64,000 bases of DNA from Clostridium pascui (GCF_016908015.1 NZ_JAFBDB010000003.1:248001-312000), one strand, 5' to 3'. Positions 44,927 to 54,732 are shown, counted from the stretch's first letter. A program made the numbers and translations. The notes: generated from the sequence alone by a model not told the origin.

Positions 44927-45961
44927 TCATTCTTTGTGTTTAAAAAATCCAAATTTCCACGCAATAATAACTATTAAAATCATTATTGATGCTAATAAGA
45001 AATAAGAATTTGCACTGCTTATTTGCATAGCTATTATTGCAAAAGCCCCTAGAACGGTACTTATAAGGTACATTATTATAACCGCTTGCCTTTGAGTTAA
45101 TCCCATATCCAACAATCTATGATGCAAATGTCCCCTATCTGCACCCATTATAGGCTTACCATTTATTTTTCTTCTTATCATGGCAAATAAAGTATCATAT
45201 ATAGGAAGTCCTAGCGCTAATATAGGTACTGATATAGCAAAGGCAGCCGCTGACTTAATAGCACCTTGTATAGATATGGCTCCTAATAGAAATCCTAAGA
45301 GCTGTGCTCCCGTATCCCCCATAAATATAGAAGCAGGATAAAAGTTATATGGCAAAAATCCCATTATAGATCCGATAAGTACAGATGTCAGTATTGCCGC
45401 TTCCATTCTAGTACTTATATTAAGCAAAGCTATAATAAACAATGTTACAGTTGAAATCAATGCTACTCCAGCTGCTAATCCATCTAGTCCGTCTATAAGA
45501 TTAATAGCATTAGTTATTCCTACTACCCAAATTACGGTGAGTGGTACGGAAAGCCACATTATATTTATATAAGAATCATAGCTGGAGAAAGGATCTGTAA
45601 CAGATATTATCTTTATATCATATAAAATCAAACATATTGCAGCTGATATTTGAAGCAATAACTTTATAATTGGTTTCAAATCATATTTATCATCTAGAAA
45701 TCCTGCTATGACAATAATAGTAGCACCTATAATTATTCCCTTTTCTTGTTTAATTAAATGTCCATTTTTTAACATCATTGTAATGATAAAAGAAAAATAT
45801 ATAGCTAATCCCCCTAAAAGTGGAGTTGGCTTTTTGTGTACTCTTCTTTCATCTTTAGGTACATCTATTGCATTTATTTTTATTGCTAACCTTTTTATTA
45901 AAGGAGTAAAAAGAAATGATAAGATTGCTGCAATCACTCCTAAGAAAAGCATATTGTCCAT
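44927..45961 (-). CDS. Undecaprenyl-phosphate GlcNAc-1-phosphate transferase (WecA/TagO-like)
   Basis: The polytopic membrane enzyme transfers GlcNAc-1-phosphate to undecaprenyl phosphate, starting wall teichoic acid or other surface glycan synthesis. About ten hydrophobic segments are seen. Signature motifs are RRVHKKPTPLLGGLAIY near residue 40, the catalytic NAINLIDGLDGLAAG near 155, GDTGAQLLGFLLG near 215 and the HLHHRLLDMG box near 280. It is 344 residues, as usual. It is downstream of the deaminase gene and upstream of mnaA, apparently one operon. Confidence 0.93.
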   Translation of the reverse strand: MDNMLFLGVIAAILSFLFTPLIKRLAIKINAIDVPKDERRVHKKPTPLLGGLAIYFSFIITMMLKNGHLIKQEKGIIIGATIIVIAGFLDDKYDLKPIIKLLLQISAAICLILYDIKIISVTDPFSSYDSYINIMWLSVPLTVIWVVGITNAINLIDGLDGLAAGVALISTVTLFIIALLNISTRMEAAILTSVLIGSIMGFLPYNFYPASIFMGDTGAQLLGFLLGAISIQGAIKSAAAFAISVPILALGLPIYDTLFAMIRRKINGKPIMGADRGHLHHRLLDMGLTQRQAVIIMYLISTVLGAFAIIAMQISSANSYFLLASIMILIVIIAWKFGFFKHKE

Positions 45962-45975
45962 ATTTATCTCCCCAT

Positions 45976-46464
45976 TTAATATGATCCATCTCCCGCAAGT
46001 GAATCATCATTTTCTATCCATTGATTTACGAGTATTTCTCTAAATTCTTCCTTAGTATCTCGTATTACTACTTTATCAATTCCTGAATTTATTATAAACC
46101 TTTTACATAAAGAACACGGCGATGCATTTTCTACAAATTTTCCTGTCTTTTCTTCTTTTCCTACTAGGTACATAGTAGAACCTATCATATCCTGTCTTCT
46201 TGCAGAAATTATGGCATTTTGCTCAGCATGCACAGATCTGCATAATTCATATCTTGTACCTCTAGGTACATTAAGTTCTTCTCTTCTGCAATATCCTAAA
46301 TCACAGCAATTAACTCTTCCACGAGGAGCTCCACTATATCCCGTTGACATAATTTCATCATTCTTTACTATTATAGCTGCAAAATTTCTCCTAAGACAAG
46401 TTCCCCTCTCTAATACAGTTTCACATATATCAAGATAATAATTATTTTTATCTATTCTATCCAT
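45976..46464 (-). CDS. Deoxycytidylate deaminase-like protein (ComEB type)
   Basis: A zinc-dependent deaminase of 162 residues, with the zinc site SVHAEQNAI near 80 and PCSLCKRFII near 115. The RGTCLRRNFAAIIVKNDEI and TGYSGAPRGRVNC segments are typical of dCMP deaminases annotated as ComEB. It probably converts dCMP to dUMP for thymidylate supply; the relation to competence is only nominal. It is the first gene of the deaminase-wecA-mnaA set, after the upp terminator. Confidence 0.9.
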   Translation of the reverse strand: MDRIDKNNYYLDICETVLERGTCLRRNFAAIIVKNDEIMSTGYSGAPRGRVNCCDLGYCRREELNVPRGTRYELCRSVHAEQNAIISARRQDMIGSTMYLVGKEEKTGKFVENASPCSLCKRFIINSGIDKVVIRDTKEEFREILVNQWIENDDSLAGDGSY

Positions 46465-46547
46465 AGTTCCTCCGTTATTACAAATACTTAGTACTACTAT
46501 GTACTATTCTATACTAAAAAAATACTAATTAAAAGTATAAGTAATTT

Positions 46548-46575
46548 AAAAGTCGGCTTAAATTAGCCGACTTTT
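46548..46575 (-). terminator. Terminator of upp
   Basis: AAAAGTCGGCT (46548-46558) pairs with AGCCGACTTTT (46565-46575), ending the upp gene on the minus strand and preceding the deaminase gene. Confidence 0.88.
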
Positions 46576-46579
46576 AATA

Positions 46580-47209
46580 TTATTTAGTTCCAAACAATCT
46601 ATCTCCTGCATCGCCTAGACCTGGTACTATATATCCCTGTTCATTTAGTTTTTCATCTATTCCAGCTACATATACATCTACATCTGGATGTGCATCCATA
46701 ACAGCCTTTACTCCTTCTGGAGACGCTATAAGGCACATAAGCTTCATATTCTTTGCTCCCTTTTCCTTAAGAAGAGTTATAGCATCTATAGCAGATCCAC
46801 CTGTTGCAAGCATAGGATCTGTAACTATTATATCTCTTTCTCCTATATCCTGTGGGAGCTTACAGAAATATTCTACAGGTTTAAGTGTTTCTTCATCTCT
46901 ATATAATCCTATATGTCCAACCTTTGCTGCTGGGATAAGTCTTAACATACCATCTACCATACCAAGACCTGCTCTAAGTATAGGAACTATAGCAACCTTT
47001 TTCCCTGCTAATACCTTACATTTTGTTTTACATATGGGTGTTTCTATTTCTACTTCTTCCACTTGAAGATCTCTTGTAACTTCATAAGCCATAAGCATTG
47101 CTACTTCTTCTACTAGTTCTCTAAAATCCTTAGATCCTGTATTTTTATCTCTTATAAATGCAAGTTTATGTAATATTAATGGATGTGCTATTTGTGTTAC
47201 TTTACTCAT
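46580..47209 (-). CDS. upp: Uracil phosphoribosyltransferase
   Basis: Salvages uracil with PRPP to UMP. The 209-residue protein has the family start [12 protein letters not shown]-like [17 protein letters not shown], the [11 protein letters not shown] segment, the PRPP loop [16 protein letters not shown] near 128-143, and the uracil-binding [14 protein letters not shown]-terminus. Length and all motifs are normal. It follows rpiB in the same direction by 21 bases and so is likely co-transcribed. Confidence 0.97.
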   Translation of the reverse strand: MSKVTQIAHPLILHKLAFIRDKNTGSKDFRELVEEVAMLMAYEVTRDLQVEEVEIETPICKTKCKVLAGKKVAIVPILRAGLGMVDGMLRLIPAAKVGHIGLYRDEETLKPVEYFCKLPQDIGERDIIVTDPMLATGGSAIDAITLLKEKGAKNMKLMCLIASPEGVKAVMDAHPDVDVYVAGIDEKLNEQGYIVPGLGDAGDRLFGTK

Positions 47210-47230
47210 TATTATTCCTCCCTATAATCT

Positions 47231-47680
47231 CTATTTATTATATTTTGCTTCTATATCAGAAATTTTATCTATTCTATTTTGGTGTCTTCCACCTTGAAAT
47301 TCAGCACTTAAAAATGCATCAACTATATCAAGCGCCAACCCTAAACCTACTACTCTCTGTCCTAATGCTAATATATTAGCATTATTATGCTCTCTACAAG
47401 AATGTGCACTAAATGTATCTGAACATAGAGCTGCTCTTATACCAGCAACCTTATTGGCTGCAATACTTATTCCTATTCCTGTTCCACATACAAGTATACC
47501 AAAATCAAAATTCTTACTAGCTACCTCTTCTGCAACCTTTAAAGCATAATCTGGATAATCAATAGACTCCTCTGAAAAAGTACCAAAGTCTTTTAATTCT
47601 ATGCCCTTGTTTTTTAAATGTTTTATTATTTCCTCTTTTAATGGAAATCCAGCATGATCACTTCCTAATGCTATTTTCAT
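47231..47680 (-). CDS. rpiB: Ribose-5-phosphate isomerase B
   Basis: Interconverts ribose 5-phosphate and ribulose 5-phosphate in the pentose phosphate pathway. The protein is 149 residues, with N-terminal IALGSDHAGFPLKEEI, the catalytic Cys65 in GILVCGTGIGISIAANK, and HNNANILALGQRVVG. A close family member is galactose 6-phosphate isomerase, but the location beside upp supports RpiB. The ATG follows TTGGAGGTGTT. Confidence 0.95.
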   Translation of the reverse strand: MKIALGSDHAGFPLKEEIIKHLKNKGIELKDFGTFSEESIDYPDYALKVAEEVASKNFDFGILVCGTGIGISIAANKVAGIRAALCSDTFSAHSCREHNNANILALGQRVVGLGLALDIVDAFLSAEFQGGRHQNRIDKISDIEAKYNK

Positions 47681-47721
47681 AAAAACACCTCCAAAATAAT
47701 TATAATTCTTAGTTTACCCAC

Positions 47722-47769
47722 AAAAAAGGAAGATAGGAGTAGCTATTTTAGATACCTTTATCTTCCTTT
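47722..47769 (-). terminator. Terminator overlapping the ywlE end
   Basis: TATCTTCC (47759-47766) pairs with GGAAGATA (47728-47735) across a 23-base loop. The plus-strand A-run at 47722-47727 gives a U-tract on the minus strand. It partly overlaps the last codons of ywlE. Confidence 0.7.
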
Positions 47770-48197
47770 AATTTATTTAATAATAATATAATACTATTTT
47801 TTAATTGTTCAAATGTATTTTTGTAAACAGAAAGTGTGCCACCATAAGGGTCTAAAATTTCACCTTCTATGCCGACAAAACTATTTAAAGAATATATGTT
47901 ATTTTGATATGTTGGATAAACTCTTTTTAAATAATCGCATATACTTTCTGTCATAGTAAGTATAAGATCACTATCTTTAATATGTTCTTCTGTAAGTTGT
48001 ATTGCTTTTCTGTCGCTTATATCAACTTTTAAATTTTCCATAACAACAGCTGAAGAATTTAAGGAGGTTTTACTACCGCTTACTACAGCTACTCCTGCTG
48101 ATAATCCTTGATGTAACTGTTCTGAGCAATAATTAAATATAGCTTCTGCCATACAACTTCTACAAGTATTACCTGTGCATATAAATAAAACCTTCAT
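47748..48197 (-). CDS. ywlE: Low-molecular-weight protein phosphatase, probable arginine phosphatase
   Basis: The 149-residue protein has the LMW-phosphatase P-loop CTGNTCRS, with catalytic Cys7, Arg13 and Thr11. The threonine is the residue known in Bacillus YwlE to favour phospho-arginine over phosphotyrosine, so it likely opposes the McsB arginine kinase (established for YwlE, inferred here). The general acid aspartate is in LDPYGG near 118. It lies between sua5 and rpiB, as in Bacillus ywlCDEF. No McsB gene is in the window. Confidence 0.9.
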   Translation of the reverse strand: MKVLFICTGNTCRSCMAEAIFNYCSEQLHQGLSAGVAVVSGSKTSLNSSAVVMENLKVDISDRKAIQLTEEHIKDSDLILTMTESICDYLKRVYPTYQNNIYSLNSFVGIEGEILDPYGGTLSVYKNTFEQLKNSIILLLNKLKEDKGI

Positions 48198-48277
48198 AAT
48201 TACCTCCTTATTTTTTCTTTAACTATCAGTTAATCATTTTATATTAATACTAGCTCTATGTCAATATCAACATAAAG

Positions 48278-49330
48278 TTATATAGATATTATATCAAATC
48301 CTGCTGATTTTTTTAACCTATTCATAACAGCAATTCCCATTCCCTTTTCTTCAAATGCTTCCGAAAGAATCACATCAACATTTTTATCATCAAACCTTCT
48401 TAAGGTTTCGAATAGGTTCTGTGCTATTACATTTATATCGCTTCTACTTCCCAAAGTTTCTACTATTGCATTATGATATTTATTTAATGTCTCATCTGTA
48501 GCTATTACCCCTACATTTTTCCCTTCCTTGGTATACTTATCTATCAATTCATTAATCTTTGTTATTGTAAAACCTAGATCACCTTGCACAACTTTTACTG
48601 GTGCCTTCGGAGCATAGTGCCTATACTTCATGCCAGGTGCTTTAGGCCTTAACTTTTCTTCTGGCTTCTTCATTATACCAGGATCTATATAAACGCCTTT
48701 TTCTACTTCCTTTAGCATTTCTAACGTAACTCCACCAGGCCTTAGTATACACGGAGGATATATTGTACAATCTATAATGGTAGATTCCACACCTACATTT
48801 GACTTTTCTCCTCCAATTATATAGTCAACTTTGCCATTTAAGTCTTCTACGCATCTTTCCAAATCTGTTGGACTAGGTCTTCCTGAAATATTGGCCGAAG
48901 GTGCTGCTATAGGCACTCCTGATGCTTTTATTATTTCTCTTGCTACTTTATTGGATGGCATTCTTATTCCTATGCTGTCAAGTCCTGCACTAGTGGTGTT
49001 AGGAATTTTGTTACTTTTAGGCAATATTATCGTTAAAGGTCCAGGCCAAAACTTCTTTATAAGTTTAAAAGCAACCTCTGGAACTTCCTCTACTAAGCTT
49101 TCTATATCAGATACTTCTGCAATGTGTACTATAAGAGGATTATCTTGTGGTCTTCCTTTAGCCTCAAATATTTTTTTTACAGCTCTATCATCTAAAGCAT
49201 TGGCTCCTAATCCATATACGGTTTCAGTGGGAAAAGCCACTAGACCTCCATTTCTTAAAATATATCCTGCTTCTTTTATTGCTTCCCTATCTAAATTATT
49301 GTAATTTAGCTTTACAATTTTTGTATCCAA
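48278..49330 (-). CDS. sua5: Threonylcarbamoyl-AMP synthase
   Basis: Makes threonylcarbamoyl-AMP for the t6A modification at position 37 of ANN-reading tRNAs. The 350-residue long form has an N-terminal YrdC domain (KEAGYILRNGGLVAFPTETVYGLGANA near 20-45, then KGRPQDNPLIVHI) and a C-terminal Sua5-specific domain from about 215 (PKAPGMKYRHYAPKAPV). The start is TTG 49330 with AGGAG nine bases before; no in-frame ATG lies closer to that site. It is upstream of ywlE. Confidence 0.95.
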   Translation of the reverse strand: MDTKIVKLNYNNLDREAIKEAGYILRNGGLVAFPTETVYGLGANALDDRAVKKIFEAKGRPQDNPLIVHIAEVSDIESLVEEVPEVAFKLIKKFWPGPLTIILPKSNKIPNTTSAGLDSIGIRMPSNKVAREIIKASGVPIAAPSANISGRPSPTDLERCVEDLNGKVDYIIGGEKSNVGVESTIIDCTIYPPCILRPGGVTLEMLKEVEKGVYIDPGIMKKPEEKLRPKAPGMKYRHYAPKAPVKVVQGDLGFTITKINELIDKYTKEGKNVGVIATDETLNKYHNAIVETLGSRSDINVIAQNLFETLRRFDDKNVDVILSEAFEEKGMGIAVMNRLKKSAGFDIISI

Positions 49331-49365
49331 AGATTACATCTCCTTCTAAAGTCATTGTTTTCGTC

Positions 49366-50085
49366 CTACAACAACGTGATTATAGCAAGTCCTACAATTA
49401 TACCTAAAAGTATTCCAAATGTAGTAGTTATTCCTTCCCAAAGTTTATTGGATTCTGGTATCATTTCCCCACACACTACATATAACATTATCCCTGAAGC
49501 AAATGATAAACTTATTCCTAGTGCGCTCTGAGAAATATTCCCTATATACAATCCCATAAAATTTCCAAATATAGTAGGCACCGCTGTAAGAAAAGTATAT
49601 ATAATTATTTTTAACATCTTAGTTTTTGAAGCCATAAGTGGGGCTGCAACTGCTAGACCCTCAGGAATATCATGTAGCGCTATTATTATGCTCATTTTTA
49701 TTCCGAGTATCCCTCCTGTAGCAAATCCACACCCCATTATAATTCCCTCAGGGAAATTGTGCATCATAAGCCCTATAGCCGTAATAAAAGCTATCTTTGC
49801 ATGCTTGTTTATTTTCTTTTCCTCAGTTTTTTTATCTATAAATGCTACTGTTAGTATCCCCATAATACAACATATAATCGTATATACAAAGCTCCACTTG
49901 CTTAATGCTTCCGGAATTAGGTCAAAGACCACTACAGCCAACATCAGCCCTCCAGAAAACCCTATAAGCCATCCTAATGTTTTATTTGAAGGATTCCTTA
50001 CAAAAATAGCTATAAAAGAACCGATAAGAGTACCAGCTACTGCTACTATGCTTCCTATAAGTATTATTAAATATAGGTTATTCAC
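49366..50085 (-). CDS. ZIP family divalent metal transporter
   Basis: The 239-residue membrane protein has about eight hydrophobic segments and the ZIP metal-site motifs HNFPEGIIMGC near 110 and LHDIPEGLAVAAPL near 140, with a final GEMIPES near 208. It is a likely zinc or related metal importer, homologous to bacterial ZupT, with substrate range unknown. It lies between sua5 and the small membrane protein gene. The ATG follows AAAGGTGGTTTA. Confidence 0.9.
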   Translation of the reverse strand: MNNLYLIILIGSIVAVAGTLIGSFIAIFVRNPSNKTLGWLIGFSGGLMLAVVVFDLIPEALSKWSFVYTIICCIMGILTVAFIDKKTEEKKINKHAKIAFITAIGLMMHNFPEGIIMGCGFATGGILGIKMSIIIALHDIPEGLAVAAPLMASKTKMLKIIIYTFLTAVPTIFGNFMGLYIGNISQSALGISLSFASGIMLYVVCGEMIPESNKLWEGITTTFGILLGIIVGLAIITLL

Positions 50086-50151
50086 TTTAAACCACCTTTT
50101 AAAAATATTATCTATATAGATATATTTAGTCGTGGTTTTATTTATTCTATG

Positions 50152-50754
50152 TTATAGCGATTCCCTATATTCTTTTATTCTATCTATTGCTTCATAAGTG
50201 AATTCTGCATTTACGCATCTTCTGTATATCATATCCAAAAGAACATATTTATAAAGCTTTCCTTTTTTTATAACTGTGAAAAAATATGACTTCTCAGGGT
50301 AAAGCATTTTTCTCTTTTTATATCGATGTGCTATAAAAGGATGTAGCTTAAACAATTTAGAATTAACAGCCACTACATATTCACTTTTAAATTTAGATGA
50401 GGTGATTATTATAATTTCAAAATCCTCTTTACCATCAGACTTTCTTTTAAAACTTTCAGCATGTACTATTTCAATTTTATCACATAACATGTTAACTTTT
50501 TTCTTAAACAATCCTAGTTCTATATATAGCCTGTAGTTGTCTATAATTTTAAATTTAATATGTTCATTATGCTTTTTTACAAGCATGGATATTATAATTA
50601 AAAACTGTATTATACTAGCATATGCAATGTAAAACAAGGACAGTTTTTTAGTATAAATCAATATAGCAGGGATTATAAAAAAAATAAAGCACATTATAAG
50701 CATAAATCTTTTATAAGACTTTTGTTGCTTCCTAATGGCTTTATTTATATTCAT
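50152..50754 (-). CDS. Hypothetical membrane-anchored protein
   Basis: The 200-residue protein has a short lysine-rich start (NINKAIRKQQKSYKR), two adjacent hydrophobic segments (about residues 18-58) and a soluble C-terminal part with beta-rich and basic segments (FEIIIITSSKF; FIAHRYKKRKMLYPEKSYFF). The pattern resembles a bacterial PH-like or YcxB-like membrane domain, though I cannot assign a family. It sits between prfA and the ZIP gene, all on the minus strand. The ATG has an AGAGAGAGGGG ribosome site. Confidence 0.55.
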   Translation of the reverse strand: MNINKAIRKQQKSYKRFMLIMCFIFFIIPAILIYTKKLSLFYIAYASIIQFLIIISMLVKKHNEHIKFKIIDNYRLYIELGLFKKKVNMLCDKIEIVHAESFKRKSDGKEDFEIIIITSSKFKSEYVVAVNSKLFKLHPFIAHRYKKRKMLYPEKSYFFTVIKKGKLYKYVLLDMIYRRCVNAEFTYEAIDRIKEYRESL

Positions 50755-50779
50755 AATGCCCCTCTCTCTCTTTTAATAA

Positions 50780-51853
50780 TTAATTTCCGCCCAAGTTCTT
50801 CATCTTTTCTGCTTGTTCTACAGTTATAAGTGCATCTATAATTTCGTCTATATCTCCATCTAAGAAAGATTCTAATCTATATAATGTAACTCCAATTCTA
50901 TGGTCAGTAACTCTTCCCTGTGGATAATTATAGGTTCTTATTCTTTCACTTCTATCTCCAGTACCTACCTGGCTTTTTCTATCTTCAGCAATACCTGCGC
51001 TTCTCTCTGCTTGAAGTCTATCAAATAATCTAGACTTTAGTACTTTCATAGCTTTTTCCTTATTTTTAAGCTGTGATTTTTCATCTTGACAGGAAACTAC
51101 AAGTCCTGTAGGAAGATGAGTAATTCTCACTGCTGAATCTGTAGTATTAACACACTGTCCACCATGTCCTGATGCTCTAAACACATCTATTCTTAAATCA
51201 TTAGCATTTATCTCTACTTCTACATCTTCCACCTCTGGTAAAACTGCAACTGTAGCTGTTGAGGTATGAATTCTTCCACTTGATTCAGTGTCAGGAACCC
51301 TTTGAACTCTGTGAACTCCACTTTCATATTTCAATCTACTATATGCACCATTTCCCTTTAGCATAAATACAACTTCCTTAAGTCCACCTAAGTCAGTTTC
51401 ATTAACACTCATAGGCTCTATTCTCCAGCCAACTCTTTCTGCATACCTTGTATACATTCTAAATAAATTTGTAGCAAATAAGGCTGCTTCCTCACCGCCA
51501 GCACCAGCTCTAATTTCTATAAATACATTTTTATCATCATTAGGATCCTTAGGAAGCATTAGTATTTTTAATTCCTGTTCAAGCTCTTCTTGTCTTTGGG
51601 AAAGTTCTTTTAATTCTTCCTGCAACATTTCTTTAAGCTCTCTATCTGATTCTTCCTGTATCATTTCTTTATCTGTACTTATATCATCCATAACCTTTTT
51701 ATACTCTTTATACTTGCTAACTACTATTTCTAAGTCTGAATGTTCTTTACAGAGCTTCTGCCACTCTCTTTGGTTTGTCATTACACTTGGATCACTTATT
51801 TTTATGGATAACTCTTCATATTTATTTTCTATAAAATCAAGTCTTTCTAACAT
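50780..51853 (-). CDS. prfA: Peptide chain release factor 1
   Basis: RF1 recognises UAA and UAG and releases peptides. From ATG 51853 (behind GGAGTGATAAAG) the protein has 357 residues; the frame continues upstream only without a ribosome site. The GGQ motif is in [18 protein letters not shown] near residue 230, and the [16 protein letters not shown] segment is RF1-like. Its neighbour prmC methylates the GGQ glutamine, making this a standard pairing. There is no frameshift signal, unlike prfB. Confidence 0.97.
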   Translation of the reverse strand: MLERLDFIENKYEELSIKISDPSVMTNQREWQKLCKEHSDLEIVVSKYKEYKKVMDDISTDKEMIQEESDRELKEMLQEELKELSQRQEELEQELKILMLPKDPNDDKNVFIEIRAGAGGEEAALFATNLFRMYTRYAERVGWRIEPMSVNETDLGGLKEVVFMLKGNGAYSRLKYESGVHRVQRVPDTESSGRIHTSTATVAVLPEVEDVEVEINANDLRIDVFRASGHGGQCVNTTDSAVRITHLPTGLVVSCQDEKSQLKNKEKAMKVLKSRLFDRLQAERSAGIAEDRKSQVGTGDRSERIRTYNYPQGRVTDHRIGVTLYRLESFLDGDIDEIIDALITVEQAEKMKNLGGN

Positions 51854-51946
51854 AAACTTTATCACTCCGTTATTATATTTTAACAACTACCAATTATATC
51901 ACAATACATACATTTAAATCAAATATATTGTTTAATACATAATACA

Positions 51947-52822
51947 TTACTTATTATTTAAGTAAGCAGTTATTACCCTATCATTTCCTGCTAAATCTTT
52001 ATAACATTCTATAGTATGAAAATCACTGTTCTTAAGGATTTCAGTTACAGCTTCTCGTTGATCGTGCCCTATCTCTAGAGCAATAAGCCCATTACTGTTT
52101 AAAACCCCCTGGCTTTCCAATGCAATTCTTCTATAAAAGTAAAGTCCATCCTCTCCTCCATCCAAAGCTTCATGAGGCTCATAATCCTTGACATCTCCCA
52201 TAAGACTCGGAATAACATCTTTTCTTATGTAAGGAGGATTAGAAACTATAACATCATACATTGAACCATTTTTTATTGCCACTTCTAGCAAATCGCTTTT
52301 ATATACTTTTACCCTATGTTTTGCTTCTTGAACACTTGCATTTTCATCGGTAACTTCACAAGCTATATTTGAAATATCAAAACAGTCTATGTGGGTTTTA
52401 GGACAATAAACAGCTATAGATACTCCTATAGCCCCACTACCACAGCATACATCCGCTATATTCATATATTTATTTTTATTAATGACGGATATTACATTTT
52501 CTACTAATATCTCTGTGTCAGGACGAGGAATAAGCACACCCTGTTTAACCTTAAAGTTAAGTCCCATAAATTCAGTATACCCTAATATATACTTAATAGG
52601 CATTTTATTTTTTCTAAATTTAATTAATTCAAAATACTCTTTAGCTTCCTCAGGTGATATTTGAAAATCTCTGTTAAGCATTATGAATAACTTATCTTTA
52701 TTTATAATTTTACTTAATAGAAGCTGAGAATCAAGTATATAACTACAATTATTTGATTCCTTAAGGACTTTATATCCCTGCTCTAAAACTTTTCCTATTG
52801 TATAAACTTCCTTTGTATCCAT
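51947..52822 (-). CDS. prmC: Release-factor glutamine methyltransferase
   Basis: PrmC methylates the GGQ glutamine of RF1 and RF2 using SAM. The 291-residue protein has the N-terminal helical domain, GVLIPRPDTEILVE near 92, the SAM-binding IADVCCGSGAIGVSIA near 120 and the catalytic NPPYI near 190. The start overlaps the end of the DUF1385 gene upstream, so translation is coupled. It is followed by prfA at about 90 bases. Confidence 0.96.
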   Translation of the reverse strand: MDTKEVYTIGKVLEQGYKVLKESNNCSYILDSQLLLSKIINKDKLFIMLNRDFQISPEEAKEYFELIKFRKNKMPIKYILGYTEFMGLNFKVKQGVLIPRPDTEILVENVISVINKNKYMNIADVCCGSGAIGVSIAVYCPKTHIDCFDISNIACEVTDENASVQEAKHRVKVYKSDLLEVAIKNGSMYDVIVSNPPYIRKDVIPSLMGDVKDYEPHEALDGGEDGLYFYRRIALESQGVLNSNGLIALEIGHDQREAVTEILKNSDFHTIECYKDLAGNDRVITAYLNNK

Positions 52823-53755
52823 TTATTGATTTTCTCCGTTCTCCATTACATCAATGCCTTCAGCTGCTTTGATTGCCTTAATAGCTACTTCTAATTGGCT
52901 TAAATCCGGTTCTCTAGTAGTTAATTTTTGAAGCATTAACCCTGGGTAAGCTATAATACCTGACAAACTACTTTTGCTTCTTCCTAACCACTTTATAAGT
53001 TCATAAGTTATTCCTGATACAAATGGTAATAGTACTATTCTCCAAAGCATATTTTCCCACCAAGAATTCCAGCCCACTGCCGAAAACAATATTATACTCA
53101 CTATCATTACCAAAAACATAAAATTAGTTCCACATCGAGGATGGAAACGAGGATATTTCTTTGCCTTTTCAGATATAAGTTCATCGTCTTGTTCATAGCA
53201 AAATATAGTCTTATGCTCTGCTCCGTGATACTCAAAAACTCTCTTTATGTCTTCTAATTTGCCTATAAAATATAAATAAGCTAAAAATATGCTTACTCTT
53301 ACTATTCCTTCTATTATATTTAACATAATTGTACTTTCTATTCTTAAAAACTTAAATCCACTTGCAATTAAATTAGGTAGTATAAAAAATAAAAGAACTG
53401 AAAAAATTAATGATATAATAAGACTTATACTTGCTATTATACTGTCGCTTTTCTCTTTAAATTTATTTTCAAACCACCTATCAAAGGTAGATTTATTTTC
53501 CTCTTCCTCTTCAAAAAATGAAGCTGAATAATTCAAGGTTTTTATCCCTATTATCAAAGATTCTATTAGGGATACGAATCCTCTTATAATTGGTATATTA
53601 AAAAACTTATTTCTTTTTGAATAAGGTACAAATTTTTCTAATTTTACTTCGATCTCTCCATTTTCTTTTCTCACCGCAGTAGCAATGCCCCTACTTCCTC
53701 TCATCATTACGCCTTCAATAACCGCTTGTCCTCCTACTGTACAGTTCTTTTTCAT
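52823..53755 (-). CDS. DUF1385 family membrane protein
   Basis: The 310-residue protein starts VGGQAVIEGVMMRG, the family signature, with several hydrophobic segments between about residues 110 and 260 and the conserved FHPRCGTNFMF. Related to the YqhQ proteins of Bacillus, whose function is unknown. It is in the constant clostridial order tdk-DUF1385-prmC-prfA, suggesting a conserved but not understood link to translation genes. The ATG follows AGAGAGGTGAAGC. Confidence 0.88.
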   Translation of the reverse strand: MKKNCTVGGQAVIEGVMMRGSRGIATAVRKENGEIEVKLEKFVPYSKRNKFFNIPIIRGFVSLIESLIIGIKTLNYSASFFEEEEENKSTFDRWFENKFKEKSDSIIASISLIISLIFSVLLFFILPNLIASGFKFLRIESTIMLNIIEGIVRVSIFLAYLYFIGKLEDIKRVFEYHGAEHKTIFCYEQDDELISEKAKKYPRFHPRCGTNFMFLVMIVSIILFSAVGWNSWWENMLWRIVLLPFVSGITYELIKWLGRSKSSLSGIIAYPGLMLQKLTTREPDLSQLEVAIKAIKAAEGIDVMENGENQ

Positions 53756-53759
53756 TGCT

Positions 53760-54341
53760 TCACCTCTCTCCTAAAACAACGTGACATTTTCTACACCTAG
53801 CTTCATAAGATTCCTTAGCCCCTACAAGAACTATAGGTTCATCATAACTTGCTGGCTTACCATTTATAAGTCTCTGAGTTCTAGTAGCTGGGTTCCCACA
53901 TTTCATACATATAGCTTGAATTTTATCTACAAATTCTGCCACAGCCATAAGTTTTGCAATAGGTCCAAAAGGCTCTCCTTTAAAATCCATATCGAGTCCT
54001 GCACAAATTATCCTTTTATCCATGTTTGCTAAATAATTTACTACCTCTATTATATTGTCATCAAAAAACTGAATCTCATCTATGGCTATTACTTGAACAT
54101 CTTTATCAATTAATTCGATTATTTGATTGCTAACTGTTACAGGTATGGCATCTTCCTTGTCTCCACAATGAGAAACTACATCTTCCTTACTGTATCTATT
54201 ATCAATTTCAGGCTTAAATACCTGAACCTTTTGCTTAGCAATCTTAGCCCTTCGTATTCTTCTTATAAGTTCTTCTGATTTACCACTATACATCGGTCCT
54301 ACAATTACCTCTATCCAGCCATGATTCTTTGGTCCATACAT
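53760..54341 (-). CDS. tdk: Thymidine kinase
   Basis: Phosphorylates thymidine for dTMP salvage. The start is ATG 54341, giving 193 residues, with GGGGGG eight bases upstream. P-loop [11 protein letters not shown] is at about residues 12-22. The [10 protein letters not shown] motif has the catalytic glutamate near 86. Zinc cysteines CMKC and CRKC are at about 144 and 183, typical of type II thymidine kinases. It is the first gene of the minus-strand block and lies back-to-back with rpmE. Confidence 0.96.
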   Translation of the reverse strand: MYGPKNHGWIEVIVGPMYSGKSEELIRRIRRAKIAKQKVQVFKPEIDNRYSKEDVVSHCGDKEDAIPVTVSNQIIELIDKDVQVIAIDEIQFFDDNIIEVVNYLANMDKRIICAGLDMDFKGEPFGPIAKLMAVAEFVDKIQAICMKCGNPATRTQRLINGKPASYDEPIVLVGAKESYEARCRKCHVVLGER

Positions 54342-54423
54342 AGAAATCCCCCCAGTCTTTAATAAACAAGTATAATTGTAACAGAGAAGCATAATATAAT
54401 AAAGAGGAAATAATTAAATTTTG

Positions 54424-54453
54424 TTGACTTGCAAATAATCACTGTGTTATAAT
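54424..54453 (+). promoter_or_regulatory. Promoter of rpmE
   Basis: TTGACT (54424-54429) is 18 bases from consensus TATAAT (54448-54453), leaving a leader of about 50 bases before rpmE. Confidence 0.8.
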
Positions 54454-54460
54454 TTAGTAG

Positions 54461-54509
54461 TTAAAAATTCGGACGATAAAGTCTAGAATTCACGAGAGAG
54501 GTGAAAAAC
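54461..54509 (+). promoter_or_regulatory. Possible L31 leader RNA
   Basis: In the short rpmE leader AATTC-G-GAC (54466-54474) can pair with GTC-TA-GAATT (54481-54490), placing a small hairpin just before the ribosome site GAGAGAGG. This resembles r-protein autoregulatory leaders known for L31 in Firmicutes; the assignment is tentative. Confidence 0.4.
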
Positions 54510-54722
54510 ATGAGAGAAGGCATACATCCAGACTACCATCATGATGCAGTAGTTAAGTGTGCATGTGGAAACACTTTTACAACTGGTTCTACTAAAAAAG
54601 AACTAAAGGTTGAAATATGTTCTAAATGCCATCCATTCTTCACTGGCAAGCAGAAGATCGTTGATGCTGGTGGAAGAGTTGATAAGTTCATGAAGAAGTT
54701 CAACTTAAAGAACGAAGAATAA
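54510..54722 (+). CDS. rpmE: Ribosomal protein L31, zinc form
   Basis: A 70-residue component of the large ribosomal subunit. The ATG at 54510 follows GAGAGAGGTG; the GTG at 54501 is part of that site. The protein has [24 protein letters not shown] and [14 protein letters not shown], with the cysteine pattern of the zinc-binding L31, and the [10 protein letters not shown] tail. It is divergent from tdk and convergent with rho. Confidence 0.97.
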   Translation: MREGIHPDYHHDAVVKCACGNTFTTGSTKKELKVEICSKCHPFFTGKQKIVDAGGRVDKFMKKFNLKNEE

Positions 54723-54732
54723 TTTTTATAAT

